A DNA stretch of 64,000 bases from Armigeres subalbatus (Eukaryota > Arthropoda > Insecta > Diptera > Culicidae): contig NC_085139.1 in NCBI RefSeq assembly GCF_024139115.2, positions 253,676,067-253,740,066 of the forward strand. Reading direction: 5' to 3'. The notes beneath the pieces were generated by a model. It was not told the DNA's origin, ran no database searches, and was given only the letters and a program-made list of their open reading frames with translations. Each line of letters begins with the position of its first letter. Position 1 is the first letter of the stretch. Below are positions 34,001-46,553 of this stretch, in pieces. A program made the translations under genes and the position numbers.

Positions 34001-37000
34001 AAGGAACTTCCGGAGAAATTCCTAGAGGAACTTCCGGAGAAATTCTTGGAGGAACTTCGGGAAAATTTCCAGGAGAAATTTCCGAAGGAATTCCTGAAAG
34101 AACTTCCAAAAGAATTTTTAAAGGAACTTCTGGATGATTTCCTGGAGAAACTTCCTGTGGATTTTCTGGATGAACTTTCAGAGGATTTCCAGGAGAAATT
34201 CCTGGGGAAAATTCCTGAGGGTTTCCTGGAGGAACTTCCGGAGGAATTCCTGGAGAAACTTCCGAAGGAATTCCTGGAGAAACTTCCGAAGGAATTCCTG
34301 GAGAAACTTCCGGAGAAATTCCTGGAGGAACTTCCGGAGGAATTCCTGGAGAAACTTCCGGAGAAATTCCTGGAGGAACTTCCGGAGGAATTCGTGGAGG
34401 AACCTCCGGAGGAATTCCTGGAGGAACTTTTGGAGGACTTCCCGGAGGAGCTTCCGGAGGAATTCCCGGAGGAACTTCTAGAGGAATTCCCAGAGGAACT
34501 TCCGGAGGATTCCTGGAGGAACTTCCTGTGGAGATCATGGAGGAGCTTCCGGAGGAATTCCTGGAGGAAATCGCTGGAGGAACTTCCGGAGGAATTCCCG
34601 GAGGAACTTCCGGAGGAATTCCCGGAGGAACTTCCGGAGGAATTCCCGGAGGAACTTCCGGAGGAATTCCCGGAGGAACTTCCGGAGGAATTCCTGGAGG
34701 AACTTCCGGAGGAATTCCTGGAGGAACTTCCGGAGGAATTCCCAGAGGAATTCTCGGAGGAACTTCCGGAGGAATTCCCGGAGGAACTTCCGGAGGAATT
34801 CCCGGAGGAACTTTCGGAGGAATTCCCGGAGGAACTTCCGGAGGAATTCCCGGAGGAACTTCCGGAGGAATTCCCGGAGGAACTTCTGGAGGAATTCCCG
34901 GAGGAACTTTCGGAGGAATTCCCGGAGGAACTTTCGGAGGAATTCCCGGAGGAACTCCCGGAGGAACTTCCGGAGCAATTCCTGGAGGAACTTCCGGAGG
35001 AATTCCCGGAGGAACTTCCGGAGGAATTCCCGGAGGAACTTCCGGAGGAATTCCCGGAGGAACTTCCGGAGGAATTCCCGGAGGAACTTCCGGAGGAATT
35101 CCCGGAGGAACTTTCGGAGGAATTCCCGGAGGAACTTCCGGAGGAACTTCTGGAGGTATTCCCGGAGGAACTTCTGGAGGAATTCCCGGAGGAACTTCTG
35201 GAGGAATTCCTGGAGGAACTTCCGGAGGAATTCCCGGAGGAACTTCCGGAGGAATTCCCGGAGGAACTTCCGGAGGAATTCCCGGAGGAACTTCCGGAGG
35301 AATTCCCGGAGGAACTTCGGAGGAATTCGGAGTAACTTCCGGAGGAACTTCCGGAAGAACTTCCGGAGGAATTCCCGGAGGAACTTCTGGAGGAATTCCC
35401 GGAGGAATTCCCGGAGCAACTTTCGGAGGAATTCCCGAAGCAACTTCCGGAGGATTACCCGGAGCAACTTCAGGAGGAATTCCCGGAGGAATTTCCGAAG
35501 GAATTCCGGAGGAACTTCCGGAGGAATTCCGGAGGAACTTCCGGAGGAATTCGGAGGAACTTCGGAGGAATTCCAGGAGGAACTTCCGGAGGAATTCCCG
35601 GAGGAACTTCGGAGGAACTTCGGAGGAATTCCGGAGGAACTTCCGGAGGAATTCCCGGAGGAACTTCCGGAGGAATTCCGGAAGAACTTCCGGAGGAATT
35701 CCCGGAGGAACTTCCGGAGGAATTCCCGGAGGAACTTCCGGAGGAATTCCCGGAGGAACTTCCGGAGGAATTCCGGAGGAACTTCCGGAGGAATTCGGAG
35801 GAACTTCCGAGGAATTCCTGGAAGAACTTCCGGAGGAATTCCCGGAGGATCTTCTGGAGGAATTATCGGAGTAACTTTCGGAGGAACTTTCGGAGGAACT
35901 CCCGGAGGAATTCCCGGAGGAACTTCCGGAGGAATTCGGAGGAACTTCCGGAGGAATTCCGGAGGAACTTCCCGGAGGAATTCAGGAGGAACTTCCGGAG
36001 GAATTCCGGAGAAACTTCCGGGGGAATTCCCGGAGAAATTTCCGAAGGAATCCCCGGAGGAACTTCCGAGGAATTCCGGAGGAACTTCCGGAGGAATTCC
36101 GGAGGAACTTCCGGAGGAATTCCGGAGGAACTTCCGGAGGAATTCCCGGAGGAACTTCGGAGGAATTCCGGAGGAATTCCAGGAGGAGCTTCCTGAGGAA
36201 TTCCGGGAGGAGCTTCCTGAGGAATTCCGGGAGGAGCTTCCTGAGGAATTCCGGGAGGAGCTTCCTGAGGAATTCCCGGAGGAACTTCCGGAGGAATTCC
36301 CGGAGGAACTTCCGGAGGAATTCCCGGAGGAGCTTCCTGAGGAATTCCGGAGGAACTTCCTGAGGAATTCTCGGAGGAACTTCGGAGGAATTCCCGGAGG
36401 AACTTCGGAGGAATTCGGAGGAACTTCCGGAGGAATTCCGGAGGAACTTCCGGAGGAATTCCGGAGGAACTTCCGGAGGAATTCGGAGGAACTTCCGGAG
36501 GAATTCCCGGAGGAACTTCGGAGGAATTCCCGGAGGAACTTCCGGAGGAATTCGGAGGAACTTCCGGAGGAATTCTCGGAGGAACTTCGGAGGAATTCCG
36601 GAGGAACTTCCGGAGGAATTCCGGAGGAACTTCCGGAGGAATTCCCGGAGGAACTTCGGAGGAATTCCCGGAGGAACTTCGGAGGAATTCCCGGAGGAAC
36701 TTCCGGAGGAATTCCCGGAGGAACTTCCGGAGGAATTCCGGAGGAACTTCCGGAGGAATTCGGAGGAACTTCCGGAGGAATTCCGGAGGAACTTCCGGAG
36801 GAATTCTGGAGGAACTTCGGAGGAATTCGGAGGAACTTCCGGAGGAATTCCCGGAGGAACTTCCGGAGGAATTCCCGGAGGAACTTCCGGAGGAATTCGG
36901 AGGAACTTCGGAGGAATTCGGAGGAACTTCCGGAGGAATTCCCGGAGGAACTTCCGGAGGAATTCCCGGAGGAACTTCGGAGGAATTCGGAGGAACTTCG

Positions 37001-40000
37001 GAGGAATTCCCGGAGGAACTTCCGGAGGAATTCCGGAGGAACTTCCGGAGGAATTCCGGAGGAACTTCGGAGGAATTCCCGGAGGAACTTCGGAGGAATT
37101 CGGAGGAACTTCGGAGGAATTCCCGGAGGAACTTCAGAGGAATTCCCGGAGGAACTTCGGAGGAATTCCCGGAGGAACTTCCGGAGGAATTCCCGAGGAA
37201 CTTCGGAGGAATTCCCGGAGGAACTTCCGGAGGAATTCCGGAGGAACTTCCGGAGGAATTCCCGGAGGAACTTCGGAGGAATTCCGGAGGAACTTCCGAG
37301 GAATTCGGAGGAACTTCCGGAGGAATTCCTGGAGGAACTTCCGGAGGAATTCCCAGACGAACTTCCGGAGGAAATACCGGAGGAACTTCCGGAGGAATTC
37401 CCGGAGAAACTTCCGGAGAAATTCCTGGAGCAACTTCCGGAGGAATTCCCGGAGGAGCTTCCGGAGGAATTCCAAAAGGAACTTCCGGAGGAATTCCCGG
37501 AGGAACTTCCGGAGGAATCCCGAAAGAACTTCCGGAGGAACTTTTGAAGGAATTTTCGGAGGAATTTCCGGTGGAATTTTCGGAGGAACTTCCGTACGAA
37601 TTTCCGGAGGCACTTCCGTAGGAACTTGCGGAAGAACTTCTGGAGGAATTCCCGGAGCAACTTCCGGAGGAATTCCCGGAGGAACTTCCGGAGGATTTCC
37701 TGGAGGAACTTCCGGAGGAATTCCCGGAGGAACTTCCGGAGGAATTCCCGGAGGAACTTCCGGAGGAATTTGGAGGGACTTCCGGAGGAATTCCCGGAGG
37801 AACTTCGGAGGAATTCGGAGGAATTCGGAGGAATTTCTGGAGGAATTCCCGGAGGAACTTCGGAGGAATTCCCGGAGGAACTTCCGGAGGAATTCCGGAG
37901 GAACTTCCGGAGGAAATCCCGGAGGAACTTCGGAGGAATTCGGAGGAACTTCGGAGGAATTCCCGGAGGAACTTCGGAGGAATTCCGGAGGAACTTCCGG
38001 AGGAATTCCGGAGGAACTTCCGGAGGAATTCGGAGGAACTTCGGAGGAATTCCCGGAGGAACTTCCGGAGGAATTCCAGGAGGAACTTCGGAGGAATTCC
38101 GGAGGAACTTCCGGAGGAATTCCCGGAGGAACTTCCGGAGGAATTCCCGGAGGAACTTCCGGAGGAATTCCCGGAGGAACTTCAGGAGGAATTCCCGGAG
38201 GAACTTCCGGAGGAACTTCCGGAGGAACTTCCGGAGGAATTCCTGGAGGAACTTCCGGAGGAACTCCCGGAGGAACTTCCGGAGGAATTCCCGGAGGAAC
38301 TCCCGGAGGAACTTCCGGAGGAATTCCTGGAGGAACTTCCGGAGGAATTCCCGGAGGAACTTCCGGAGGAATTCCCGGAGGAACTTCCGGAGGAATTCCC
38401 GGAGGAACTTCCGGAGGAATTCCCGGAGGAACTTCCGGAGGAATTCCCGGAGGGACTTCCGGAGGAATTCCCGGAGGAACTTCCGGAGGAATTCCCGGAG
38501 GAATTCCCGGAGGAATTTCTGGAGGAATTCCCGGAGGAACTTCCGGAGGAATTCCCGGAGGAACTTCCGGAGGAATTCCCGGAGGAACTTCCGGAGGAAA
38601 TCCCGGAGGAACTTCCGGAGGAAATCCCGGAGGAACTTCCGGAGGAATTCCCGGAGGAACTTCCGGAGGAATTCCCGGAGGAACTTCCGGAGGAATTCCC
38701 GGAGGAACTTCCGGAGGAATTCCCGGAGGAACTTCCGGAGGAATTCCCGGAGGAACTTCCGCAGGAATTCCCGGAGGAACTTCCGGAGGAATTCCGGAGG
38801 AACTTCCGGAGGAATTCCGGCGGAACTTCCGGAGGAGTTCCCGGAGGAACTTCCGGAGGAATTCCGGAGGAACTTCCGGAGGAATTCCGGAGGAACTTCG
38901 GAGGAATTCGGAGGAACTTCGGAGGAATTCCCGGAGGAACTTCGGAGGAATTCCCGGAGGAACTTCGGAGGAATTCGGAGGAACTTCGGAGGAATTCGGA
39001 GGAACTTCGGAGGAATTCCGGAGGAACTTCCGGAGGAATTCCGGAGGAACTTCCGGAGGAATTCCCGGAGGAACTTCCGGAGGAATTCGGAGGAACTTCG
39101 GAGGAATTCCGGAGGAACTTCGGAGGAACTTCCGGAGGAATTCGGAGGAACTTCGGAGGAATTCCCGGAGGAACTTCCGTAGGAATGTCCGGAGGAACTG
39201 CCGGATGAATTCCGGAGGAATTCCGGAGGAATTTCTGGAGGAATTCGGGAGGAACTTCCGGAGGAATTCCCGGAGGAACTTCCGGAGGAAATCCGGAGGA
39301 ACTTCCGGAGGAATTCCCGGAGGAACTTCGGAGGAATTCCGGAGGAACTTCCGGAGGACTGCCGGGAGGAACTTCCGGAGGCATTCCCGGAGGTGCGTCC
39401 GGGGGAATGCCGTGAGGACCTGCGGGAGGAATTCCCGGAGGAACTTCCGGAGGAATTCCCGGAGGAACTTCCGGAGGAATTCGGAGGAACTTCCGGAGGA
39501 ATTCCCGGAGGAACTTCGGAGGAATTCCCGGAGGAACTTCGGAGGAATTCCCGGAGGAACTTCCGGAGGAATTCCGGAGGAACTTCAGGAGGAATTCCCG
39601 GAGGAACTTCCGGAGGAATTCGGAGGAACTTCGGAGGAACTTCCGGAGGAACTTCCGGAGGAACTTCCGGAGGAACTTCCGGAGGAATTCCCGGAGGAAT
39701 TCCCGGAGGAACTTCCGGAGGAACTTCCGGAGGAACTTCCGGAGGAACTTCCGGAGGAATTCCCGGAGGAACTTCCGGAGGAATTCCCGGAGGAACTTCC
39801 GGAGGAATTCCCGGAGGAACTTCCGGAGGAATTCCCGGAGGAACTTCCGGAGGAATTCCCGGAGGAACTTCCGGAGGCATTCCCGAGGAACTTCTGGAGG
39901 AATTCCCAGAGGAACTTCGGAGGAATTCCGGAGGAACTTCCGGAGGAATTCGGAGGAACTTCCGGAGGAATTCGGAGGAACTTCCGGAGGCCATTCCGGA

Positions 40001-42060
40001 GGAATTTCCGGAGGAATTCCCGGAGGCACTTCCGGAGGAATTCCCGGAGGAACTTCCGGAGGAATTCCCGGAGGAACTTCCGGAGGAATTCGGAGGAACT
40101 TCCGGAGGAATTCGGAGGAACTTCCGAGGAATTCCCGGAGGAACTTCCGGAGGAATTCCCGGAGGAACTTCCGGAGGAATTCCGGAGGAACTTCCGGAGG
40201 AATTCCCGGAGGAACTTCGGAGGAATTCTGGAGGAACTTCCGGAGGAATTCCCGGAGGAACTTCCGGAGGAATTCCTGGAGGAACTTCCGGAGGAATTCC
40301 GGAGGAACTTCGGAGGAATTCCCGGAGGAACTTCCGGAGGAATTCCTGGAGGAACTTCCGGAGGAATTCCCGGAGGAACTTCGGAGGAATTCCCGGAGGA
40401 ACTTCCGGAGGAATTCCGGAGGAACTTCCGGAGGAATTCCCGGAGGAACTTCCGGAGGAATTCCGGAGGAACTTCGGAGGAATTCCCGGAGGAACTTCGG
40501 AGGAATTCGGAGGAACTTCCGGAGGAATTCCCGGAGGAACTTCCGGAGGAACTTCGGAGGAATTCCGGAGGAACTTCCGGAGGAATTCCCGGAGGAACTT
40601 CCGGAGGAATTCCCGGAGGAACTTCCGGAGGAATTCCCGGAGGAACTTCCGGAGGAATTCCGGAGGAACTTCCGGAGGAATTCCGGAGGAACTTCCGGAG
40701 GAATTCCGGAGGAACTTCCGGAGGAATTCGGAGGAACTTCCGGAGGAATTCGGAGGAACTTCGGAGGAATTCCCGGAGGAACTCCGGAGGAATTCCGGAG
40801 GAACTTCGGAGGAATTCCCGGAGGAACTTCTGGAGGAATTCCGGAGGAACTTCCGAAGGAATTCCCGGAGGAACTTCCGGAGGAATTGCCGGAGGAATTC
40901 GGAGGAATTCCGGAGGAACTTCCGGAGGAATTCCCGGAGGAACTTCCGGAGGAATTCCCGGAGGAACTTCCGGAGGAATTCCCGGAGGAACTTCCGGAGG
41001 AATTCCCGGAGGAACTTCCGGAGGAATTCCCGGAGGAACTTCCGGAGGAAATACCGGAGGAACTTCCGGAGGAATTCCCGGAGGAACTTCCGGAGGAAAT
41101 ACCGGAGGAACTTCCGGAGGAATTCCCGGAGGAACTTCCGGAGGAATTCCCGGAGAAACTTCCGGAGGAATTCCCGGAAAAACTTCCGGAGGAATTCCTG
41201 GAGGAACTTCCGGAGGAATTCCCGGAGGAACTTCCGGAGGAATCCCCGGAGGAACTTCCGGAGGAATTCCCGGAGGAATTCCCGGAGGAACTTCCGGAGG
41301 AATTCCCGGAGGAACTTCCGGAGGAATTCCCGGAGGAACTTCCGGAGGAATTCCCGGAGGAACTTCCGGAGGAATTCCCGGAGGAACCTCCGGAAGAATT
41401 CCGGAGGTTCTTCGGGAAGAATTCCGGAGGGACTTCCGTGAGAATTCCGGAGGGACTTCCGGAGGAATTCCCGGAGGAACTTCCGGAGGAATTCTCGGAG
41501 GGTATTCCCGGAGGAATTTCTGGAGGAATTTCCGGAGGAACATCTGGAGGAATTCCCAGAGGAACTTCCGGAGGAATTCCCGGAGGAACTTCCGGAGGAA
41601 TTCCCGGAGGAACTTCCGGAGGAAATCCTGGAGGAACTTCCGGAGGAATTCTTGGAGGAACTTCGGAGGAATTCCGGAGGAACTTCGGAGGAATTCCTGA
41701 GGAACTTCCGGAGGAATTCCCGGAGGAACTTCCGGAGGAATTCGGAGGAACTTCCGGAGGAATTCCCGGAGGAACTTCCGGAGGAATTCGGAGGAACATC
41801 CGGAGGAATTCACGGCGGAACTTCCGGAGGTATTCACGGAGGAACTGGCGGAGGAGTTAACGGAGGAAGTTCCGGAGGAAGTCCCGGGGGAACTTCCGGA
41901 GGAATTCCCGGAGGAACTTCCGGAGGAATTCCCGGAGGAACTTCCGGAGGAATTCCCGGAGGACCTCCCGAGGAATTCCCGGAGGAACTTCCGGAGGAAT
42001 TCCCGGAGGAACTTCCGGAGGAATTCCCGGAGGAACTTCCGGAGGAATTCCCGGAGGAAC

Positions 42061-42420
42061 TTCCGGAGGAATTCCCGGAGGAACTTCCGGAGGAATTCCC
42101 GGAGGAACTTCAGGAGGAATTCCCGGAGGAACTTCAGGAGGAACTTCCGGAGGAACTTCCGGAGGAATTCCTGGAGGAACTTCCGGAGGAATTCCCGGAG
42201 GAACTTCCGGAGGAATTCCCGGAGGAACTCCCGGAGGAACTTCCGGAGGAATTCCCGGAGGAACTTCCGGAGGAATTCCCGGAGGAACTTCAGGAGGAAT
42301 TCCCGGAGGAACTTCAGGAGGAACTTCCGGAGGAACTTCCGGAGGAATTCCTGGAGGAACTTCCGGAGGAATTCCCGGAGGAACTTCCGGAGGAATTCCC
42401 GGAGGAACTCCCGGAGGAAC
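42061..42420 (+). repeat. perfect 180-bp higher-order duplication within the satellite
   Basis: 42061-42240 and 42241-42420 are identical base for base, including the rarer half-units GGAGGAACTTCA and GGAGGAACTCCC. A related copy recurs from 42661. The marker TCTAGGAGGAACTTACGG at about 42625 recurs 336 bp later at about 42961. Confidence 0.9.
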
Positions 42421-43190
42421 TTCCGGAGGAATTCCCGGAGGAACTTCCGGAGGAACTTCCGGAGGAATTCCCGGAGGAACTTCCGGAGGAATTCCCGGAG
42501 GAACTTTCGGAGGAATTCCCGGAGGAACTTCCGGAGGAATTCCCGGAGGAACTTCCGGAGGAATTCCCGGAGGAATTCTCGGAGGAACTTCCGGAGGAAT
42601 TCCCGGAGGAACTTCCGGAGGAATTCTAGGAGGAACTTACGGAGGAATTCCCGGAGGAACTTCAGGAGGAATTCCCGGAGGAACTTCAGGAGGAACTTCC
42701 GGAGGAACTTCCGGAGGAATTCCTGGAGGAACTTCCGGAGGAATTCCCGGAGGAACTTCCGGAGGAATTCCCGGAGGAACTCCCGGAGGAACTTCCGGAG
42801 GAATTCCCGGAGGAACTTCCGGAGGAATTCCCGGAGGAACTTTCGGAGGAATTCCCGGAGGAACTTCCGGAGGAATTCCCGGAGGAACTTCCGGAGGAAT
42901 TCCCGGAGGAATTCTCGGAGGAACTTCCGGAGGAATTCCCGGAGGAACTTCCGGAGGAATTCTAGGAGGAACTTACGGAGGAATTCCCGGAGGAACTTCC
43001 GGAGGAATTCCCGGAGGAACTTCCGGAGGAATTCCCGGAGGAACTTCCGGAGGAATTCCCGGAGGAACTTCCGGAGGAATTCCCGGAGGAACTTCCGGAG
43101 GAATTCCCGGAGGAACTTCCGGAGGAACTTCCGAAGGAATTCTAGAAGGAACTTCCGAGGAAATTTGTGGAGGAACTTCCGGAGGATTTT

Positions 43191-44984
43191 TGTTTGATAT
43201 TGCACTCTATTCTCGGGAAATATTATAGCGATCTTTCGAGTTACTTATTTCTGGCAACAAGTTTCAAGTCATGTAATACAACTAAGGTCACCCTTTGGAT
43301 GGAATTGAGAATAATTTCATAAATGGTTGTCTATGATTTTTTGGCATGACTTTTGAAATAATTTTGTAGAGCAACAGCGAAATATTCTGTTTTTTTTATC
43401 AGATTTGTTACTGTCTTCTACTTTTGCTTGAACTGAACGCGGTAGACTAAATGAAAATGCAGAACAATTAATGATGAACGTTGATGCCAACATCCTTTTG
43501 ATCTGCTTTCAGAAGTGTGAAAAAAAACCTCCATTCAATTATTTCCAAGAATTTCGCAATGAAGTAAATTTTGTTTTAATTTCAAGGGATCTCAAAGCAC
43601 CAACCGCCACTGCACTGATTAAATGAAACACGAACGACGATGACGACGAACGACGGCGTAAGCCAGCAGTGAAAGCGAACCTCTTCTGTGTTGACTAATG
43701 ATGCGCGAATTTTCCTGCCGCTGGCGCTGGCTGGCTGGCTACCAATTCCTATCACAGAGTCCTATATCTGCTCATCCCCCATCATCCCGTGCCGACGACA
43801 GCAACCGGCAAAGTTCATTAATTATCGAGGCATTGCCGCTCGTCGAGTGGGGACCGTTCGCTTAATTTAAAGTTCGCTCGTTTTCAAAAGCGCGATCCCT
43901 TCATCAGACGAATGATGAATGGAAATTGATGAAGACGTTGGGTTTTAAGTTTCGAAGTTTCCTTCCGGGTTGCAGTTGTTACACAGGGGATGGGGAGAAA
44001 TCTACACGGATTTTTTTTTCGCATTTCGCATCATTATCGGAGAAAACCGTTCGAGTTGTGAAGAAAAAGCACCATTCTTTTTTCATGGACGTTGCTCTCA
44101 AAGGAAAACTATCATACTTCAATCAGTGTTTCCTTTTCCTTTATGGAAAGCGCTTTTTGTTGATGTGTCTTTTCATACCGATATTTTTTGTGCCAATTCT
44201 CAGAACGGAACGATTGGTTTTCTTTTCCCCACATATGTGCTGCCGCACTTTTACGCGCTCGTACTAGAATTGATTGGCATGCACGCAAAGAAAATCTTGG
44301 GGGTTAAATTTATGATATCAATTTTCTGTTTGGAAGAAAATATTCTTCATGGTCATGCAAGGTCTAACTAACCATAGTATGTTGCTGACCTATAGGGTTC
44401 AACTGAGTGTTAATCAAAGTAAAGCAGTTTTTTGCGTGTCAAAGTCAGAAGAAAACTCTTTCAATCGACATGCTTTCCGTCATTGATGAAGACTCATCCT
44501 CCGCCGGAGCGTCAGCTCAGCGTCTGGTCAGGGCTTGCTCGAGTGTGGGATGGAAACCAATTACGATAAATGGGTCGCCCTAATTGATCGCCGGATGTCT
44601 ATTTGTGGATGTGGTTCCCTGTGATGTGGTTCTATTTTAGTTTTCCCGTGCGAAGAATTGATGGTGTTTGGCTTTCGATTTGTCTGCAAAACTTCTAGGA
44701 GAATGCAATTCTTTGAGAATGTTGAAAAGATTTGTTAAATGTTTTGCAAGCTTTTCCAATTTATATCCGTAATTTATTATATGTATCCTAATCGATTAGC
44801 TTGGAATGTATCTTAACCTTAGTAAGATGTTGGGGTCAATATGACCCAAAACGAAACTTCAAAGTAGAATAACTTTTTACCTGATAATCCGATCGTTCTG
44901 AAATTTCTTAATTTTTATTATTTTGTGGAAATGAAGCATCTGACATGAAAAAAGTATTTTAAGGTGCAACAGGAACGACCCCAC
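43191..44984. other. non-coding, mostly single-copy-looking DNA
   Basis: No gene recognised. 43600-43870 is GC-richer with CGACGA runs. A palindromic GGGTCA-type motif at 44833-44847 also occurs in the arms of the neighbouring foldback element. Confidence 0.35.
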
Positions 44985-45170
44985 AAAAAAAGTTACGAAT
45001 AAGATGTTAGGGTCATATTGACCCAGAAATGTAAATGCTTATAAAACAGTCAAATTGTAACCGAATTACAAAGTTTATATACCGTTCAAAAGATAAACTC
45101 ATCAATTTGGCTATGTGGTGATATGCTGGATCTGGAGACAATGGCCACCGGGAAACGACTTCCACGGGGA

Positions 45171-46231
45171 TGTAACTAATGGGGCAGCCCTCACTTCGGC
45201 ACACATGAGACTCCCCTCCTCATAACCTCAGGGTCGGCATACGCGCTTGACTCTTCGCGACCAAGAAAACACTTGAATACCGTTTTGCAGTTTAACCCAC
45301 TTTATTTTACGTAGCACACAGGTACCTTCACTCCCACTTTCTTAATCGGCTATCTCCTACCTTCTCACTATCCTTTTTTGTTCCGCTTCTTCTGATGACG
45401 GGGCCCCTTCACCGTTTCACCACCTTCACACGCCTTTCCTCCGTTTCTCCTCCAAGCAGGCGATGATCGCTTGTCCCTTCGCAGCGGAGCTGCTCCTTGA
45501 CCGAGTCGCTCGCGGATGGGTTCGACGGCGTCACGGCCCTTCAAGCAAAATGGCGGCTACCACGGACAAGGCTTCTGCGGACCTTCTCGAGCAGGAATAG
45601 CGGCTCGAAACTTAGTACCGCGCTAGTGGCCGGAACTATAACTCGTCACTGGACGTTCTTCGAGCCCACACGGTCCGGAGACACAGGTAACCAAGGAAAA
45701 TTCAACCGAAGAACAAAAAGGGGTCCTGCGAGCACATTAGGGAAAGTGGTACCGTTTTTAGTTTTGGGAGGGGTTTGAGTTCTGGTCGAGGGTTTTTACC
45801 TAGTTGGCTACTTCAACTTCACAGCTTTCACTGTCTCACAAGGCTTTCCTTCCACTTGCTTCTAATTGATGCTTTCTATAAGTGTTTAGACGTCTGTCGT
45901 GTTTGGATATCGCTTTCAAAATGATTCCAAGCAATGGCGCATATCCTTCCAGAACCCTCGACCAAGTTAATTTCCCCTCCGAACTTTTCGCTTATCATGG
46001 CGCCTTCTACGCCACCCCCCAATGGCCGCCCATTTTTCCGTGATGCTGCGACTGGTGGTGAATAGCGGAACTGGTTTGTGGTGTGGCTGCATCCTTTCCG
46101 GTGGGTGATGGGTGGTTGTGATGCTTCACGCATATTCAAATGTGTTTTTGGTGTCTTACTACATTTATAATACGGAACAAAAACGCGAAAATCTCACACA
46201 TCTCGAAATGACAGACACACCACATGTTACA
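45171..46231 (-). mobile_element. solo LTR (1061 bp), 4-bp target duplication
   Basis: Begins TGTAACTAATGG and ends CACATGTTACA, so it has TG...CA termini within TGTAAC/GTTACA. GGGA is duplicated at 45167-45170 and 46232-46235. The empty site is preserved in the right arm of the foldback element at about 55040, where GGGGACC is continuous. No internal retroviral-type coding is present, so a full element was lost by LTR recombination. A 4-bp duplication suggests a Ty3/Gypsy-type element. AATAAA on the minus strand about 125 bp from the 45171 end suggests minus orientation. Confidence 0.85.
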
Positions 46232-46553
46232 GGGACCTTGTCGGTCATATTAGGGGAGCATAAAAATCGCTCCATATATGCCATTCGATCGCTAATTCTT
46301 CATAGATTCTCTTTTTTTTTTATTTGCTTTATTTTCTAATTTTATTTGCTAATTATCTAATACATGCATTCATCTCTTAGACTAGGTGTCCCGTGTTTTC
46401 TTAAAACTATCATCCTTATTTGCTATGTTATAGTTTTAGTTATTATTAATACATTTCAATTGCCTCTGGCAGTTAGAATTTTTCCTCGGGTTGAATTGAA
46501 CCATGTAGGAATTACAATGTTTTCAACTTAAACTAATCTTAACCTATTTTATA

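Larger units (their letters stand above)
33160..43190 (+). repeat. 24-bp satellite (two 12-bp half-units), 10 kb
   Basis: Built from half-units GGAGGAACTTCC and GGAGGAATTCCC that mostly alternate, so the period is 24 bp and an EcoRI site (GAATTC) recurs in most dimers. The left 1.2 kb (33160-34400) is diverged (GGAGAAATT, CTTTTGG variants); the interior is nearly uniform apart from one-base length changes (CCGG or CGG). Higher-order copies occur at the right end. Because 12 and 24 are multiples of three and the units lack stops on both strands, there are open frames of up to 1819 codons on the minus strand and many on the plus strand (repeats such as [24 protein letters not shown]). None has non-repeat sequence or coding bias, so they are not called as genes. 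Confidence 0.93.

Noticed and set aside
34535..39994. 1819-codon minus-strand frame and the ~1205-codon frames to 43205
   Set aside because: 24-bp satellite read on either strand; all six frames are long because the unit is stop-free and a multiple of three.
33160..43190. CRISPR-like array
   Set aside because: Units are directly adjacent with no unique spacers, and the context is eukaryotic.
43601..44371. possible small genes at 43688-44371
   Set aside because: Frames of 60-133 codons without codon bias, domain or splice structure; left as unassigned non-coding DNA.
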